From Priapulus caudatus (lineage: Eukaryota; Priapulida; Priapulimorpha; Priapulimorphida; Priapulidae): 64,000 nt of DNA. Both the position numbers and the translations under genes were made by a program. The stretch spans positions 123,176-187,175 of the forward strand of contig NW_014577311.1 in NCBI RefSeq assembly GCF_000485595.1, written 5' to 3'. The notes below the pieces were generated by a model. That model worked only from the letters and a program-made list of their open reading frames with translations, made no database searches and was not told the origin of the DNA. Shown one piece after another: positions 1 to 11,789 of this stretch. Position 1 is the stretch's first letter; each line of letters begins with the position of its first letter.

Positions 1-2215
1 AGGCCCACGGCTACCTGGTGGTAAGTAGAGCATATTTCAGTGGAATTTCAAAACAAACCAAGTCGGATACACACTACTCTACGAAAGAAAACACGACACT
101 TGAATGCCTAGCAAGGCGTGATGTAACCAAGGGGCAAGGAGAGATTGTATCAAGAGTACCTAATAGAGAAGAGTATGACACCGTTTTAACAGCGTTTTGC
201 ATAGTTTTCAACTTGTAAATATTCTATCAATATGTGAATAAATATATTCAAACTTTACCTTGTTTTTGTCTATGATTCTCCCTTAATCATATGACACCAC
301 CAATTTACCTGAAAATCGTATGTGTTCTTCAAAAAAGTTCTTTGAATATGACACGTTTCACACAGTTTTCACAAATGAGCACATGTATTCGGCTCATGTT
401 GATATGCGGCGGCAGCACCAGGTTGTAACTACGGGACGCTGGGGGCTGTTGTGGATATTAGGTAAGAACAGTAACAGCACTTGTTTCTCTTCCTTATCAT
501 CAGGAACACGATGGCAACACAGCTCAAATCAGCTGCTAGCTCGTCGTGAGCACACATTTATTTTTAGCACGCTGGAAACGCTACACGCTGAATACAATTC
601 GATGCCTAATCTCCCCAGCACCCCCAGCGTTCCGTCATAGACAATAGAACACTAATCCCATAATAAACTTGCGCCGAAAACATGCGCTCATTTGTGAAAA
701 CTGTGTGAAACCGTGTCGTATTCAAAGAACTTTTTTGAAGATAACATGTATACGATTTTCAGGTAAATTGGTGGTGTCATATGATTAAGGGAGAATCATA
801 GACGAAAACAAGGTAAAGTTTGAATATATTTATTCACATATTGATAGAATATTTACAAGTTGAAAACTATGCAAAACGCTGTTAAAACGGTGTCATACTC
901 TTCTCTATTATGTACTCTTGATTGTATATATACATTGACAATACATTTGCAATATCCGTGCTTGCTGTACTACCATGCTTCCGACAAGACATTGCTTGCT
1001 GTCCGTGTCATTAGAAGTGATAACAGTATTTATGTCAGTTCTTTTTCACAATGTTACCTGGGGAGACCCCAGGAGGCGGTTTTACCAAATTAAGTCAATT
1101 AAGCATGTCATAAGCAGCTCTAGCACACAGGTAAACTCAATTAGTTCGGAGATGCATTTATCAAGTTGTGTAAACTCACCATGACTGCGTTAGGATTGTC
1201 AAAAGAGAACACAGCTAGAAGTTAGGGCATGTCAATTAGGCAATTAAGGCATAATAACATCTTGAGGATTTATTGGATGTCGCAAATTAGCTTAAGCTTT
1301 GAAGGCATGTGGGACCTTACATGCATTAAGAGCCTGGGCATAGTATATGTGACCCGCTCCAGCAAAACCAGGATTAAGTAGGAAATTCTACAAATTGAGT
1401 TATGTGCATATCTGAATAGATCATTTAATTACCTTTAAAATTATATATAATATTTGGCTATATCTAAAGAATTGACCGATCTACAGCAATTTGAAGATCG
1501 GAAACCGACTTATTCCGGAATATGCAGCTTTTGAGATAAAGCGTTCCGGGTATGGTGCCCAGTCGGGGATGAGCGGTCAGGGGCCCTTCAAAAAAAATTT
1601 TATTTTTTTTATTTTTTTAAAATTAAAAATGACCATAATAATTTAGAGATATCTGAACCTAAATATCCGGATTAAATATGCACTTAGGAACTTATTTTTG
1701 TAAAAATCTCATTTTTGTCCAGGTAGGCCATTTTCAGAATTGACATGTGTGCGTGCTCATTATTCAAAACAATGACTTGCGACTTAGTCCGTATTATGCT
1801 GGAGCGGGTCACATATGTGTAAATATAGTGCTGATGAGAAGATGCAAAATCAAGGTTAAAGATCAAAAGGCCAATTGCTCTAAGGTGCAGATGTTCAAAA
1901 GCAGATTGGGGGATGAACCGCAGCTGAATAGTCGTTTGCGGCTCTATTTACTAATATTACTTTATTTGATGTTTGATCTTTATCAATTCTTCCTGCTAAA
2001 AAGACGATTTGTGGAACCAATTACTATTGACATACGAGATGCAACTATGCTGAATATTTTATTTCTACATGTATTTAAAGATTTACTTGTTTTAAATCTA
2101 AATTTTTCTTTTTTCAGCACAACCAGGGACACCCCAGTTCGAAGAGGAGCAGTTTCTGTCGAAGCTGTTTCTCTGGGTAGCTATTCTATTTATCTTCTGG
2201 TTGCTGGTTGCGTGA
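1..2215 (+). CDS. RNF185: RNF185-like E3 ubiquitin ligase, 3' end only (last two exons)
   Basis: Two coding exons are visible: 1-20, ending at a GTAAGT donor, and 2118-2215, after a T-rich TTTTTTCAG acceptor, stop TGA 2213-2215. The phase fits: one base before the intron plus two after it form an Ala codon. The final exon encodes a Pro-Gly-Thr-Pro-Gln linker, then [11 protein letters not shown] and one hydrophobic segment running to the stop. This is the tail anchor of RNF185, whose human protein also ends with PGTPQ, DEQFLSRLF and a transmembrane helix. Known role of the family: a membrane-anchored RING ligase of ER and mitochondria acting in ER-associated degradation. The RING domain and start lie upstream of the window. 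RNF5 is the alternative paralogue, but its C-terminus lacks this PGTPQ-DEQFLS pattern. The last intron (21-2117) carries two inverted-repeat elements. Confidence 0.85.
151..920. mobile_element. CARGAG-family long inverted-repeat element, 770 bp
   Basis: The termini are CAAGAGTAC at the left and the complementary GTACTCTTG at the right. The arms (about 151-390 and 680-920) are near-identical inverted copies of roughly 235 bp. The 7-bp direct repeat ATTGTAT flanks it exactly (144-150 and 921-927). No transposase is encoded, so it is non-autonomous. It sits in the last intron of the RNF185-like gene. Its end sequence resembles the element at 16071-16673. Confidence 0.85.
1348..1813. mobile_element. 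TA-flanked inverted-repeat element, 466 bp
   Basis: The left end TGTGACCCGCTCCAGCA is mirrored by TGCTGGAGCGGGTCACA at the right, and both are bordered by TA (1346-1347 and 1814-1815). A TA duplication suggests a Tc1/mariner-type origin. The interior is AT-rich with no coding potential. Confidence 0.65.
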
Positions 2216-3305
2216 CAGATGCCCAGTGAGACCCTCCAGTTCTTGCTGTGAAATCAAAAACAGACCTATCCGCGTTTCCCGACTCAGCAGTCATGTTTGA
2301 ACGGGTGCCACATAAACCAAACTATATGAAGTTGTTCTGCGCAGTGGATGTTCCAAATTGTGTGTCACTACTTACATGAAGTCAAGGACCTCAAGTCATC
2401 GCTGCAGACGGACATGATCACCACAATGCACGTATGCCATGCTGAAGACTGAGCGAGGGCTGATTTACAGATTTTCTTTAAAAGCTGCTAGCTGTGAGAT
2501 TTATGTTTGGGTTACTTGTGTGGTTTGTCTGTAATGGCAGTTAGTGTTACAGTAAAAATATAGTACACAGGTAGGAATAGCATGGTTTTGCTAGTGTACA
2601 CAATGCAGCCTTATATAACTTTAGTACTGACTACTAAATTATAGTGTAGCAGTGTTCTACTATAGGAGGTGCCGAATTTATGCATTTTGCATCACCCAGA
2701 ATATATCTAAGCAGTCACTCCAATCTAGCATATATGTGTCCAGCATTACCCTATGGGTTAAATGTATTTTATTCATTTTTTAAACCAGAATATGGACATT
2801 AAAGGTGCAGGTAATCAATTGTGGAGATGAACTGTAAGGTATTTGTACACGGTGCATAGACTAATACATGCATGTCATGACTCACAAAATGCATGTTTAT
2901 TATAATATTATAATGACATGACCGTGTATCGTCTATCAGTTGAAATTTTCAACTACAACTGAACAAAACTCATGCTGCTGTATTTCTGAGACCATGTCTT
3001 CTAAGATGTGGTAGTCGTTGTGCAGTAGCCTGCCAGTTTCATTTCTGCACAAGAATAATTAATACGTTGATACAGTAAAATAATATCAAGAGCTTATAAT
3101 ACCTATATATATATAATAATAGCCTGATAATATTGGGATGTGAAACAGAACATTGAGGGCAAGATTTCTGTAGCTGTAAAAAATTCGAGATATATGAAAT
3201 ATTATCAAGATGTTTACTAAAAATGGTATGTAAATTGCTCTTGGTATTTTAAAATATGTAATATATTATATATTGAAGGCATGTTGAATGAATGTAATTG
3301 TTAAT
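2216..3305 (+). other. Probable 3' UTR of the RNF185-like gene
   Basis: This AT-rich stretch follows the stop codon and has no convincing open frame. The first clear AATAAA lies at 3306-3311. The extent is inferred. Confidence 0.45.
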
Positions 3306-3311
3306 AATAAA
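3306..3311 (+). terminator. Candidate poly(A) signal, RNF185-like gene
   Basis: AATAAA about 1.1 kb after the stop codon at 2215. Cleavage would fall shortly after 3320. Confidence 0.4.
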
Positions 3312-3403
3312 GTTCTAGTGCTAAGAAGACATTGAGTTATTGTACACGAATATATGTTTACAAGAAGTTATTTATGGTTTTACTGCAGTTTATTATACAC
3401 TAC

Positions 3404-3720
3404 CATGGGTGTTAACAAAAAAAGTTGGGACTGAAAAAATTGGGTCCAGTGGGATGGATTCTGTGCAATATAACATGCATTTGATGACATTTCTTGATAA
3501 GATAGAAATTAGTAAATGCTACAGTCTATTTAATCTGTAACATAAAAGCTTGGATAAAACACTTATACAAGAATATATAACAAGCATACATAGTTAAGAT
3601 CATTAGATGCAACTCACTTAAAAAAAATTTTTTTATTAATTTAATTTAAAATTCATTAAAAAAGGTCCCAATTTTTCTTAAGATGGACGTCTGTCTACAG
3701 ACAGACAGTTAACACCCATG
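3404..3720. mobile_element. Small inverted-repeat element, 317 bp
   Basis: The ends are CATGGGTGTTAAC and its complement GTTAACACCCATG. The 6-bp direct repeat CACTAC borders both sides (3398-3403 and 3721-3726). Internally, a GTTGGGACTG / GGTCCCAA pair extends the dyad imperfectly. There is no coding potential. Confidence 0.55.
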
Positions 3721-3899
3721 CACTACACATGACACACAGAAAAATATACATAGACATGGCAAACAATCATTTTTTTAAATTCACAAATATTTACAAATGA
3801 TAGAGGACTTGGATATGCCAAAAACTTGGATAAAACACTATTATATGAGTATATAACAAGCATACATAGTTAAGATCATTAAATGCAACTCACTTTTTA
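3546..3899 (+). repeat. Pair of ~70-bp direct repeats
   Basis: A block beginning AAGCTTGGATAAAACACT near 3546 recurs near 3828 in the same orientation, with the shared core CAAGCATACATAGTTAAGAT. The copies differ at a few bases. They overlap the end of the element at 3404-3720, so that element may have split or duplicated an older repeat. Confidence 0.6.
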
Positions 3900-3919
3900 C
3901 AAAATTGTTAAAACTTTAA

Positions 3920-4507
3920 AGGGACAGTAGCCTCTAGGATTTTACTGCATACAACTGTACTTACTGTATAACAAATCATCTATACCCACATGTATTTGTC
4001 ACCAGATACTTAATTAATTATTTACACATCAACGCTACGAAATTTGAACGGCGCCATGACACCCGCGACCGTGCTGCCACCCTGAAAAAGTTGCGTATTT
4101 GCATTTTTATTTTGCAGGTAAATGACCGAGGGCTAATCACAAAAGTGCAATTATATTTATACCTAAATGCTATTTAACCGAACGATATTCATTTTAGGGC
4201 AAATTTATCCATATTATAACTGAAACTATATGTCGTTTATAAGATATTACAATCCTTTTGCTTTTAAATGAATAAATAAGAAATACCCTCGGTCTGTAGC
4301 CCTTGGCTGGAAAGTGGTTTTGCGCAACTTCTCAGATCGTGCGCTTTGAGTGGCGCCACCGTCGTTGTAAGCAAACTGTAGTCGTTAGTTTTAAAACATT
4401 TAAAAAAAATATTTCTAATGGTGATTGAACCATGAAACTTTTTATGTAGCGCAATTATAACCTAAATTAGCTGAAAATAACCCTAGAACCTAGAGGCTAC
4501 TGTTCCT
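3920..4507. mobile_element. TTAA-flanked inverted-repeat element, copy 1 of the AGGGACAG family
   Basis: TTAA at 3916-3919 and 4508-4511 encloses ends AGGGACAGTAGCCTCTAGG and the complement CCTAGAGGCTACTGTTCCT. A second copy in opposite orientation is at 22892-23490. TTAA duplication is typical of piggyBac and Kolobok elements. No transposase is present. Confidence 0.8.
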
Positions 4508-4631
4508 TTAAGATTAAACAAAAATACAATAAAAATACAAATATTTACAAATGCTAGAGTCAAATCATTTTGTCAGCTAAACTTGGCACTTGTGAATGCA
4601 ATGCATGCAATTGCATCTCGACGTTGAAGTA

Positions 4632-7600
4632 TCAACTGCTGCTGCTGTCCTTTGGCTTCACAAACGTCATCTCGTCTCTCCATTTCATGAATGTAGGCTC
4701 TCCAGAACGCAGCAGGGGTTCAGGCGGGTCGTCCATCCCTGGCCGATCATATGCTGTAGAGATTATGGCTTGACGCTGCCCTTGCTGAACTCTGGGCCCA
4801 TCACTACTTACCAACCTCTCGCCATGGTAGCTGTGTTGTAAATTATACTATATATAGGTATTTACATATATAATAAAGGAGAACATTAGCGCTGCTTGAC
4901 AATTTTTAATTATCCAACACATAAATTTCCATTGCTTAAAATTAATTGGAAGTTAATAAATACTTGATTTCAACATGATGTGTTGATTAGAGTTTGTTTA
5001 CATTTAAGAGATGATGCCTGTGTTGTTCTTAGATTTTCATTTTCCTGTGACAATACTGAGCATTGGTAATTTTTAACCATTTAAATGATAAAAGATCGTA
5101 ATATTTTAGACTTTACATTAAGCTTTAAAAATTATACATGTTATAATACTAATCTTTTACAGTTAAATGATAGCTGCAGATCAATACAATTTACTTTGAT
5201 TATAAGCTCTAGGTCTGAAAAGTTAGAAACTATAATTCAAAATCACTATCACCATGAATACATCAAAAATACATACCCAAATCCAATTTTGGATTTCCCA
5301 GCCTGTCCATCCAACTCCACAGCTTCAGAAATACCTGATTTCATCTTTCCAAGTCCCTGACCCTCCTTCCATCCATGATGCTCCATGATTTTTCTACCAA
5401 ACCCCTGAAAGGCCATTATAAAAATATACACTATCTAGATGCAATGATCTTATATAAGTGTCACATAATATTCCATGACAAAGAACTAGTAGACTGATTG
5501 CAAATACTAACCTTAGTATATTTCTCAAACTTTCCAATTTTTTGGCTCTCTTCTGGATCAAGAACTTTCTTCCTTTTCTTTCGGTCTCCGAATCCAGCAG
5601 TAAACATATCAGTAGCTTCTATCCCAGCTCTTCGTCTCTGCTCTCTCCTCATCTGGACGAAATCCCTGAAAGATTGGCACAGGACGATTTCAAAAAGTTG
5701 CTTTACTGTTTTTTGTTAGGACCAGATATATACCAAATTATGTGCAATAGTGCTATTTACTGCGGTAACGGCAGATCCAGCAGGTTGGTTCCTCAAGGTT
5801 ATTCCCTACTACCCGAATCGATTACGGCAAATGAGTAAAAAAAACAAAGCAGTCATGAACATTTTAATCCTCCATTTTACATACTGCTTCCCAAATTTAG
5901 TATTCACTAGAGGCTTTAAAATTGTTGTCTGCTGTTCGGTGTCTTACCCAAAAAAGCTTATAGCTCTTCCCTATAGACCCACTTGCTGCCCACGTTTGGT
6001 CATGTTTCAGGCAAAATCACATCGTATTTTAGATGTTGCAATCAGAATTGATAGAGTGATTCAGTTTTGATAGCCATGTTCGCCAACTCAAAAATATCTC
6101 TACAGACGTTATTATTTGGCAAAGGTTAGGGTGGTGAAAATGGCCACAGGGGGAACACCTACCTGCTGTCCTTATCTCCACCAAGAGGCTCATACCACAC
6201 AGACATGTCAACGTCCCACTCATCAGCTGTTCTCTCATCGAAATCTAATCGTAAGGATATTACAAAAGATTTTAATTTAACTGTCACAGTGCTGGCTATC
6301 AGAACAATTACAATGCTACATAGTATCAGGAGTGTATCAAACACAAAAGTATTGATACACTCCTGATAGTATTAGGTGTTAGAATGCCCCTGTGTGAATG
6401 CAGCAAGGGTAATTAAACCTAAAAAAATGTGTGTATCACTGTGAGCTAAGGTTATAATGTACAGGTGTCTGTAGCACTATAAGTTTACAGCTCACATGAC
6501 ACAATATGAGTGGGGTTTACACATCAACAATAAGTGATCTGATCAAAGTAACACGATCTGTCTAAAATACTGCTAAGACAGTTAAAATGGGCACAAGCGG
6601 TTTCACCTCCTTCCAATTGGTCCCAGTATGCTGCATCTGTATGCCAGACAAGACCTGGCCCACCCTTTTCCCAGGTCACCTCCATTTCTTCTTCATAAAG
6701 TCTTTCCTTTGTGCGATCCTGCGAGGTGACATCATTGTGGAAGGATTCGTACCTATCCCATTCCTCACCTGTGTCGTCATCCTAGAAAAGCGGAACATGG
6801 CCAAGCACATTATTATTTGTTTCTTTCAGTTATAGATGCTGTTAACCTGAATCACATTGATTATAGTATCTAAATTGTACTTGGCCAAGACAGTAGTTCC
6901 CCTGCGATTGGTCTAACATAACGATATATAATTGTAACACTGCACAGTGTAGATATCGCTTACTCAGAAGATTTCCTAAGAAGAGTTCTAATAATTTAAT
7001 TCTGCCTTTGGAAATGCTGCTGTACGAATGGATACATGTCATCTGAACACTTAATTACCTCTCCAGAATCTGTGTCGTTGCTGATGCTGTTGTTGTCATC
7101 CTTCCTGGTTTCCGAGGGCATTTGTGTCTTTAAATACACATCGCTCAGCTGCATCCCTGAAGCTGTAATGACTTCATCTTCCTCAGTATCTAATCTTGAG
7201 TAGGTTTCCCCACCGTAATCACATGGCACATTCCCATAGCGGCGATTTGATCTGCAAAATAAGAGTATTTCAAATGTGAGCTTGTGCTCTGACAAGTCAT
7301 TAAATGCCTTTTGCCACCTAATAAATTCCCTATTTTACATTTGATTAAAAAAAACTATGAGGAACCAAACACAGTTGATTCACACATGGTCAAGATTATG
7401 CCAGTTTATTACCTTGACTTTGGAAACTGCAATCCCAACTGTTTAATGAGATGCCCTGGCATTCTGCACAACCTTATCTGCTCCAGGAAATATGTTACAG
7501 GTGTTCCCACGTTGCCCTGTGGCATCACGGGTGGGGGGTGAAGCTCAGCAAGTTGCCTTATGTTTACATCGGTCAGCTGTTCCCGATCTGGGTCAATCTG

Positions 7601-8775
7601 TCGCTGTTCTTTCCTGGTCACGTACTTGGAACTTGCAGTACCTGTATCTGTGAACAGAAAACATTAGTTATAAGTTGAAGATGATCCTATATCAGAAGAA
7701 TTACTGCCTGAAAGCTCTGGAGCATACAGAAATAACAAAGGTTAACAACGAGAGACTCTGTGGCTCAGTGGTAGGCATCGTGCACTGTCCACCAAATGCT
7801 GTGAGTTCAAACCCCGGCCGGGGTAATGAATTTTCTCAAGGTGTAAAAACCTGGCTCTCAACATTGGAGACTGAATCTCCCGTGGCTCGGATGACCACGT
7901 AAAATGGCGGTCCCGTCTCCAGAAATGCTAGCCAATAGGGACGTAAAAGAACCACTGAGGGTGCAAAGGAACTCTGGCTGTGACCACCCTCAGTGCCATT
8001 TGGCTAAAAAGCTGACTACCTGGCTTTACCCAAGCTAGGTCACACCTCATGGCTAGTTATAGCCCGTTGCCTCGATGCCAAATTTGGATACTGCAACGTA
8101 CTACAACAGAAACAGAAACCAAGCTATTAATAAAAGCAAAAGGCCCATAGAAAAGCCACGTACCTGTACCAGGTACCTGTCTGTAAATGATAAAGGTCAA
8201 TTTAGGTATTCCCATAGAGTGGTTGTAATAACCAGATTTGTCTGCATTAATTGTTATTTATATACTAAGTAGGCTATCATTTCGTGAATACCATTATCTG
8301 ATGATGTTCTTAGCTTTGCTATAAAACATTTTGACTGGATCATGTTTCCTTCCTTGTCAAGCCAGTGTTTTCTGTGGTACATCTTTATAAGCTTTTCTAC
8401 ATTTTCATTCGCTAGCCGTACCACACAGCATGTTGTATTCATTACACTGTCACTGAGCCGCGATTTACTTCCTTCGCCTTCTGTTGTACAGGATTGCGTC
8501 CCACTACTAGTAGTAGTAGTACTTGCACTAGCAGTAACTGTTGATCTTGCAACGTTTGCTACAGTCACAGTGAGTACAGAGTCTGAGACTGAAGATTCCG
8601 GAACGTTTTTTAACTGTTTCGTTTCTGGTCGATGCCGAAAGTGAAAACAATTAAAACCTCCAGATTCTATAAATTGAGAAAAGTAATTTCTTAGATCGGA
8701 CGATCTATAATAAGGAGGAATATTCCCAATAATACATAAAACAAGCGATGCATTAGTTTCGATGGGGGCAGACAT
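4632..8775 (-). CDS. GPATCH3: GPATCH3-like G-patch domain protein, complete
   Basis: Eight exons on the minus strand join with consistent phases: 8292-8775, 7413-7647, 7059-7251, 6607-6781, 6163-6244, 5512-5665, 5277-5404, 4632-4830 (1650 nt, 549 aa; human about 525). The start is the first ATG of an N-terminal block with the GPATCH3 signature (SSDLRNYFSQF, FRHRPE), an RRM-like region. Exon 2 carries PPPVMPQGNVGTP and LQFPK, exon 3 RRYGNVP, exon 4 GEEW and WEKGGPGLV, exon 5 TADEWDVDMSVWY and GGDKD, all typical of the family. The G-patch is in exon 7 (about residues 442-484): GFGRKIMEHHGWKEGQGLG. G-patch proteins usually activate DEAH helicases; mammalian GPATCH3 is nuclear and reported to dampen RIG-I-like receptor signalling. 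Intron 1 holds a tRNA-derived SINE and intron 4 a micro-palindrome element. Confidence 0.92.
6327..6365. mobile_element. CARGAG-family micro-palindrome, 39 bp
   Basis: A 14-bp arm CAGGAGTGTATCAA, an 11-bp loop, then the exact complement. Flanked by the perfect 7-bp repeat ATAGTAT (6320-6326 and 6366-6372). It lies inside intron 4 of the GPATCH3-like gene. The arm is identical to that at 18242-18271. Confidence 0.8.
7751..8060 (+). repeat. tRNA-derived SINE
   Basis: The head has an A-box-like TGGCTCAGTGG (7761-7771) and a B-box-like AGTTCAAACCC (7804-7814) spaced as in a tRNA gene, followed by a non-tRNA body. The head does not form a good tRNA cloverleaf, so it is a SINE promoter and not a tRNA gene. 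It sits in intron 1 of the GPATCH3-like gene, antisense to it. The 3' limit is approximate. Confidence 0.65.
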
Positions 8776-8830
8776 CTTGGACCAACGACAACTACCAGGA
8801 ACTGACGTCGTATCGCCTATCGGGTCGATC
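8776..8830 (-). promoter_or_regulatory. Probable GPATCH3-like 5' UTR/promoter with a CRE-like site
   Basis: TGACGTCG at 8803-8810 lies about 30 bp upstream of the minus-strand ATG at 8775. It matches the CREB/ATF core TGACGT. No TATA box is evident. Position supports a core promoter, but the transcription start is unknown. Confidence 0.3.
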
Positions 8831-10168
8831 GGTGGTGTGTGCTCACATATTTGGGCAATACTGCATCGTTAACAACGATATATTTGTCATAATACATAAG
8901 AAGAAAGCGTAACATGATCACAAATAATTAAAAACTTGTATATATTGAGTACACCTAAGAACAGACCGACATTCTGCGGGCAATAATCTCTGGCTTTATA
9001 CTCGCACCCCTTGCACTATTACCCGCTACCGCGAATAGGCTCACCCAAAAAGCGGAACACCCGCAACAAAAACAAATGACTCACTCGTCTCCCAGCCACA
9101 GCCAGTCGGCTTATTCAACTGAGGAGAACTTGTCATTTAGCGGTAGGTGATATTTTCCATAATAATTATCGCGTAACGGTTTACTGGTTTGGAGCTCTAT
9201 GCTACGTGGAATGTTCTTTGATAAAACACCATCACTGGGGCATTGGCGAGCACCACGAAATCGTTAGTTGTGCGATCAATGAGAGACGTATGTAATACTA
9301 ATAGTAATTGGTAATACTAATACTAATAGTACTAAATACATCTTTATGTTAGCCGGCACAATCCTATTCCTAGGCTATACTGCCTATAGTGAATGTGATT
9401 GTCATGGGCAATGGCTCGGTACTTTGCGTTAAGCGTAGCAATTAGCGTTGCCATTCAAGTTAACGCACGCATTTGTAACGGAACTGAGTATTGAATCATT
9501 AAGTCGTGCGCTCGTGAGGAAATGGCACGACCCTGCATCTAGAATCTAGATACAATAACGCAACCCATTCTCGAAATTCAAAAATTCTCCAATACATGCA
9601 GGCCGAGTATGTGAATCAAATTTATTTCTTTATTGAGTAAGTGATTCTTGATGGGCACAGTGACGTCAGACTCATTAACTACACAACTGACCAACATCTT
9701 TCTCCTTCCTCGTTTGTTACTGTCTCTTGGACTATCAATAATGTTCTTTAATATCAGGTTATGAGGTTAACAGATAATGTAAGTATAAGTTTAAGCGAAC
9801 TTCTACTAAGCTCATGCACTCAGGAGGTGGTAAATCTGTGTGCTTCAAACACTGCTCAGTCCTGACCATTCATTGTTATTATTAAAAGATTATATCATCA
9901 CTAACCCAATCCACGAATAAAAAACATTCAAGCTGGCCAATTCTTTAATTAGAACTGCGTGAAAGCCAAAACACACTTTAGCAACATTGACCACTAGTAA
10001 CGTCTTGGAAAATTAAAAACAGCTGTTTCTAATAAGCAGTTGCATGCGCATGTGATAATGTCAAGTAACATTATAATGCCTACCGGTATATAACAGTTTA
10101 CATTGTTTGTGATTTTCAATATATGATTGTGTACAGCTGTTTTCATTTTCCATTCTATTATATTACAT
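8831..10168. other. Intergenic, no feature recognised
   Basis: Between the divergent GPATCH3-like and myosin genes. A short TAATAC/TAATAGTA-rich patch lies near 9295-9335. No coding frame with family similarity on either strand. Confidence 0.5.
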
Positions 10169-10469
10169 CAGGGTTCGAAATTAACGGGAGTCCGGAGTCA
10201 AATATTTCCCCCTGAAAATTCTGCCATACTACCTAGTTCGTTCCAGAGCGTGGCCTCGTGGAAATACCGTATTTTTTCAGCTAATATCCAAAGAAAATTT
10301 GACAGACGTGCAACCGCATGAATCTTAAAAATAAGCACATGCGTTATTGTTAATATCTTTAAATTTGAACCTCAGACTGCAGACTCCCTCATTTTGCTGC
10401 GGACTCTCTCTTTTTGAGGGTAGGGAGTCCGTTGGACTCCCGTGTTGCATCCGTTAATTTCTACCCCTG
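10169..10469. mobile_element. hAT-like MITE with CAGGG ends, 301 bp
   Basis: The left end CAGGGTTCGAAATTAACGG faces CCGTTAATTTCTACCCCTG at the right. The direct repeat TTACAT borders it (10163-10168 and 10470-10475). Related sequences occur at 48420-48600 and 49003-49681. CAGGG termini resemble hAT elements, although those usually make 8-bp duplications. Confidence 0.65.
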
Positions 10470-11295
10470 TTACATTGTACATTATTTGTGTTTACACTTT
10501 ACAGTAAGTATCCTATCATTTCTCAGCTACTAGCCAAAGCTTAATATTCTCACAAGCTGGATGTGTGTATTTTTGCAGTTTGCTGCTGTCTACAGCTGAG
10601 ACCACTTTAATCACAGGCGTTCTCAGCAAGGTGTGGCGTGTGTGTATTTACTTCTCTGCTGCTTTTGCTCAAGTTTCACCATGTGGCTGCTAGTTTTTTG
10701 TGTGTGGCGGCATCCAGTTGCTGCAATGTTCCGTGCGGCCAGCAGTTTAGTGCGTGGTGTAGCATTTCATTAACCATCACTTCTGCATATACAACTCCAG
10801 ATGCTGCAGATCTTACTGTGCTTCATCTTGCTGCTTGTGTGTATATATGCAAGCTAGCATCGTGTTTATTGAATACAGCAGGTATTTGGGGAACTGGGTA
10901 AAATCTGCCTGGGCAATAAACGTGGCGGTATAAATATTTCGAGTCCAGACACTTAACATGTTGGATGGTCAGTTAGAGTGGTGCTGGGTGAAGCTCTAGC
11001 TAGATAGTATATATATGTTTTTTCATGAGATGTGCCCTGTCATTGGTCAGAGATATCCAATCTGCAGGCATGCACTATAAAAACAGATGTGTTTACCGGT
11101 TTGGACGAACTTGCATTTCGAGTAGCATTCTGAGTAGCATCAAATAGAGTTGACTGCATGTATCAGTATCTCATCATCTACTTTTATACTAATTGCAAAT
11201 AATGCAAACGTGTGTACACTGTTTAAGCGCACACATATTTAGTATTCTCTACACACATTGCATTTCATACTTGCAAATCTTACACCTACACTTAA

Positions 11296-11785
11296 AGGCT
11301 CACAATGCGCATCCAAACGCTAATTTCTCCAGTACTAGACTATAGCAAATACTTCGTGTCATGCATAATCACACTACCTTATGGCAAAATAAACTCTAGT
11401 TCCTCCCATTTCACTGCGCGTTTGCTTAAAACCCACAAGAAAGAGGTGAGAAAACTGGCATTCTGGCGCAAACGCCGACTGTTTCCCAAACAAAATAGCC
11501 TCGAAGTGGTGACGTGACGTCACATGTTTTTATCTTTGCTGCGCCCGTACCGCTGTACCGCGGTACCGCTGCACGGTTGCTTGGAGATTGGGGAAACTGT
11601 CAACAACATCGGAGAATTTCAACAACATTGGAGGTATTTTCAAAATACCTTTTATAAGACAACGTGCAGTGAAATTGGAGGAACTAGAGTTTATTTTGCC
11701 ATAAGGTAGTATGATTATGCATGACACGAAGTATTTGCTAGTCTAGTACTGGAGAAATTAGCGTTTGGATGCGCATTGTGAGCCT
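11296..11785. mobile_element. TTAA-flanked long inverted-repeat element, AGGCTCAC family, copy 1
   Basis: TTAA at 11292-11295 and 11786-11789. The arms start AGGCTCACAATGCGCATCC and run about 120 bp as mirrored copies (left to about 11420, right from about 11670). The centre has a short GTACCGCGGTAC dyad. A diverged second copy is at 47196-47663. Non-autonomous. Confidence 0.8.
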
Positions 11786-11789
11786 TTAA

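Noticed and set aside
7751-7825. Possible tRNA gene
   Set aside because: A and B boxes are present but no proper acceptor stem or anticodon loop; followed by a SINE body.
8342-8644. Plus-strand open frame of 100 codons
   Set aside because: Antisense shadow of GPATCH3-like exon 1, which has clear family similarity and splice phases.
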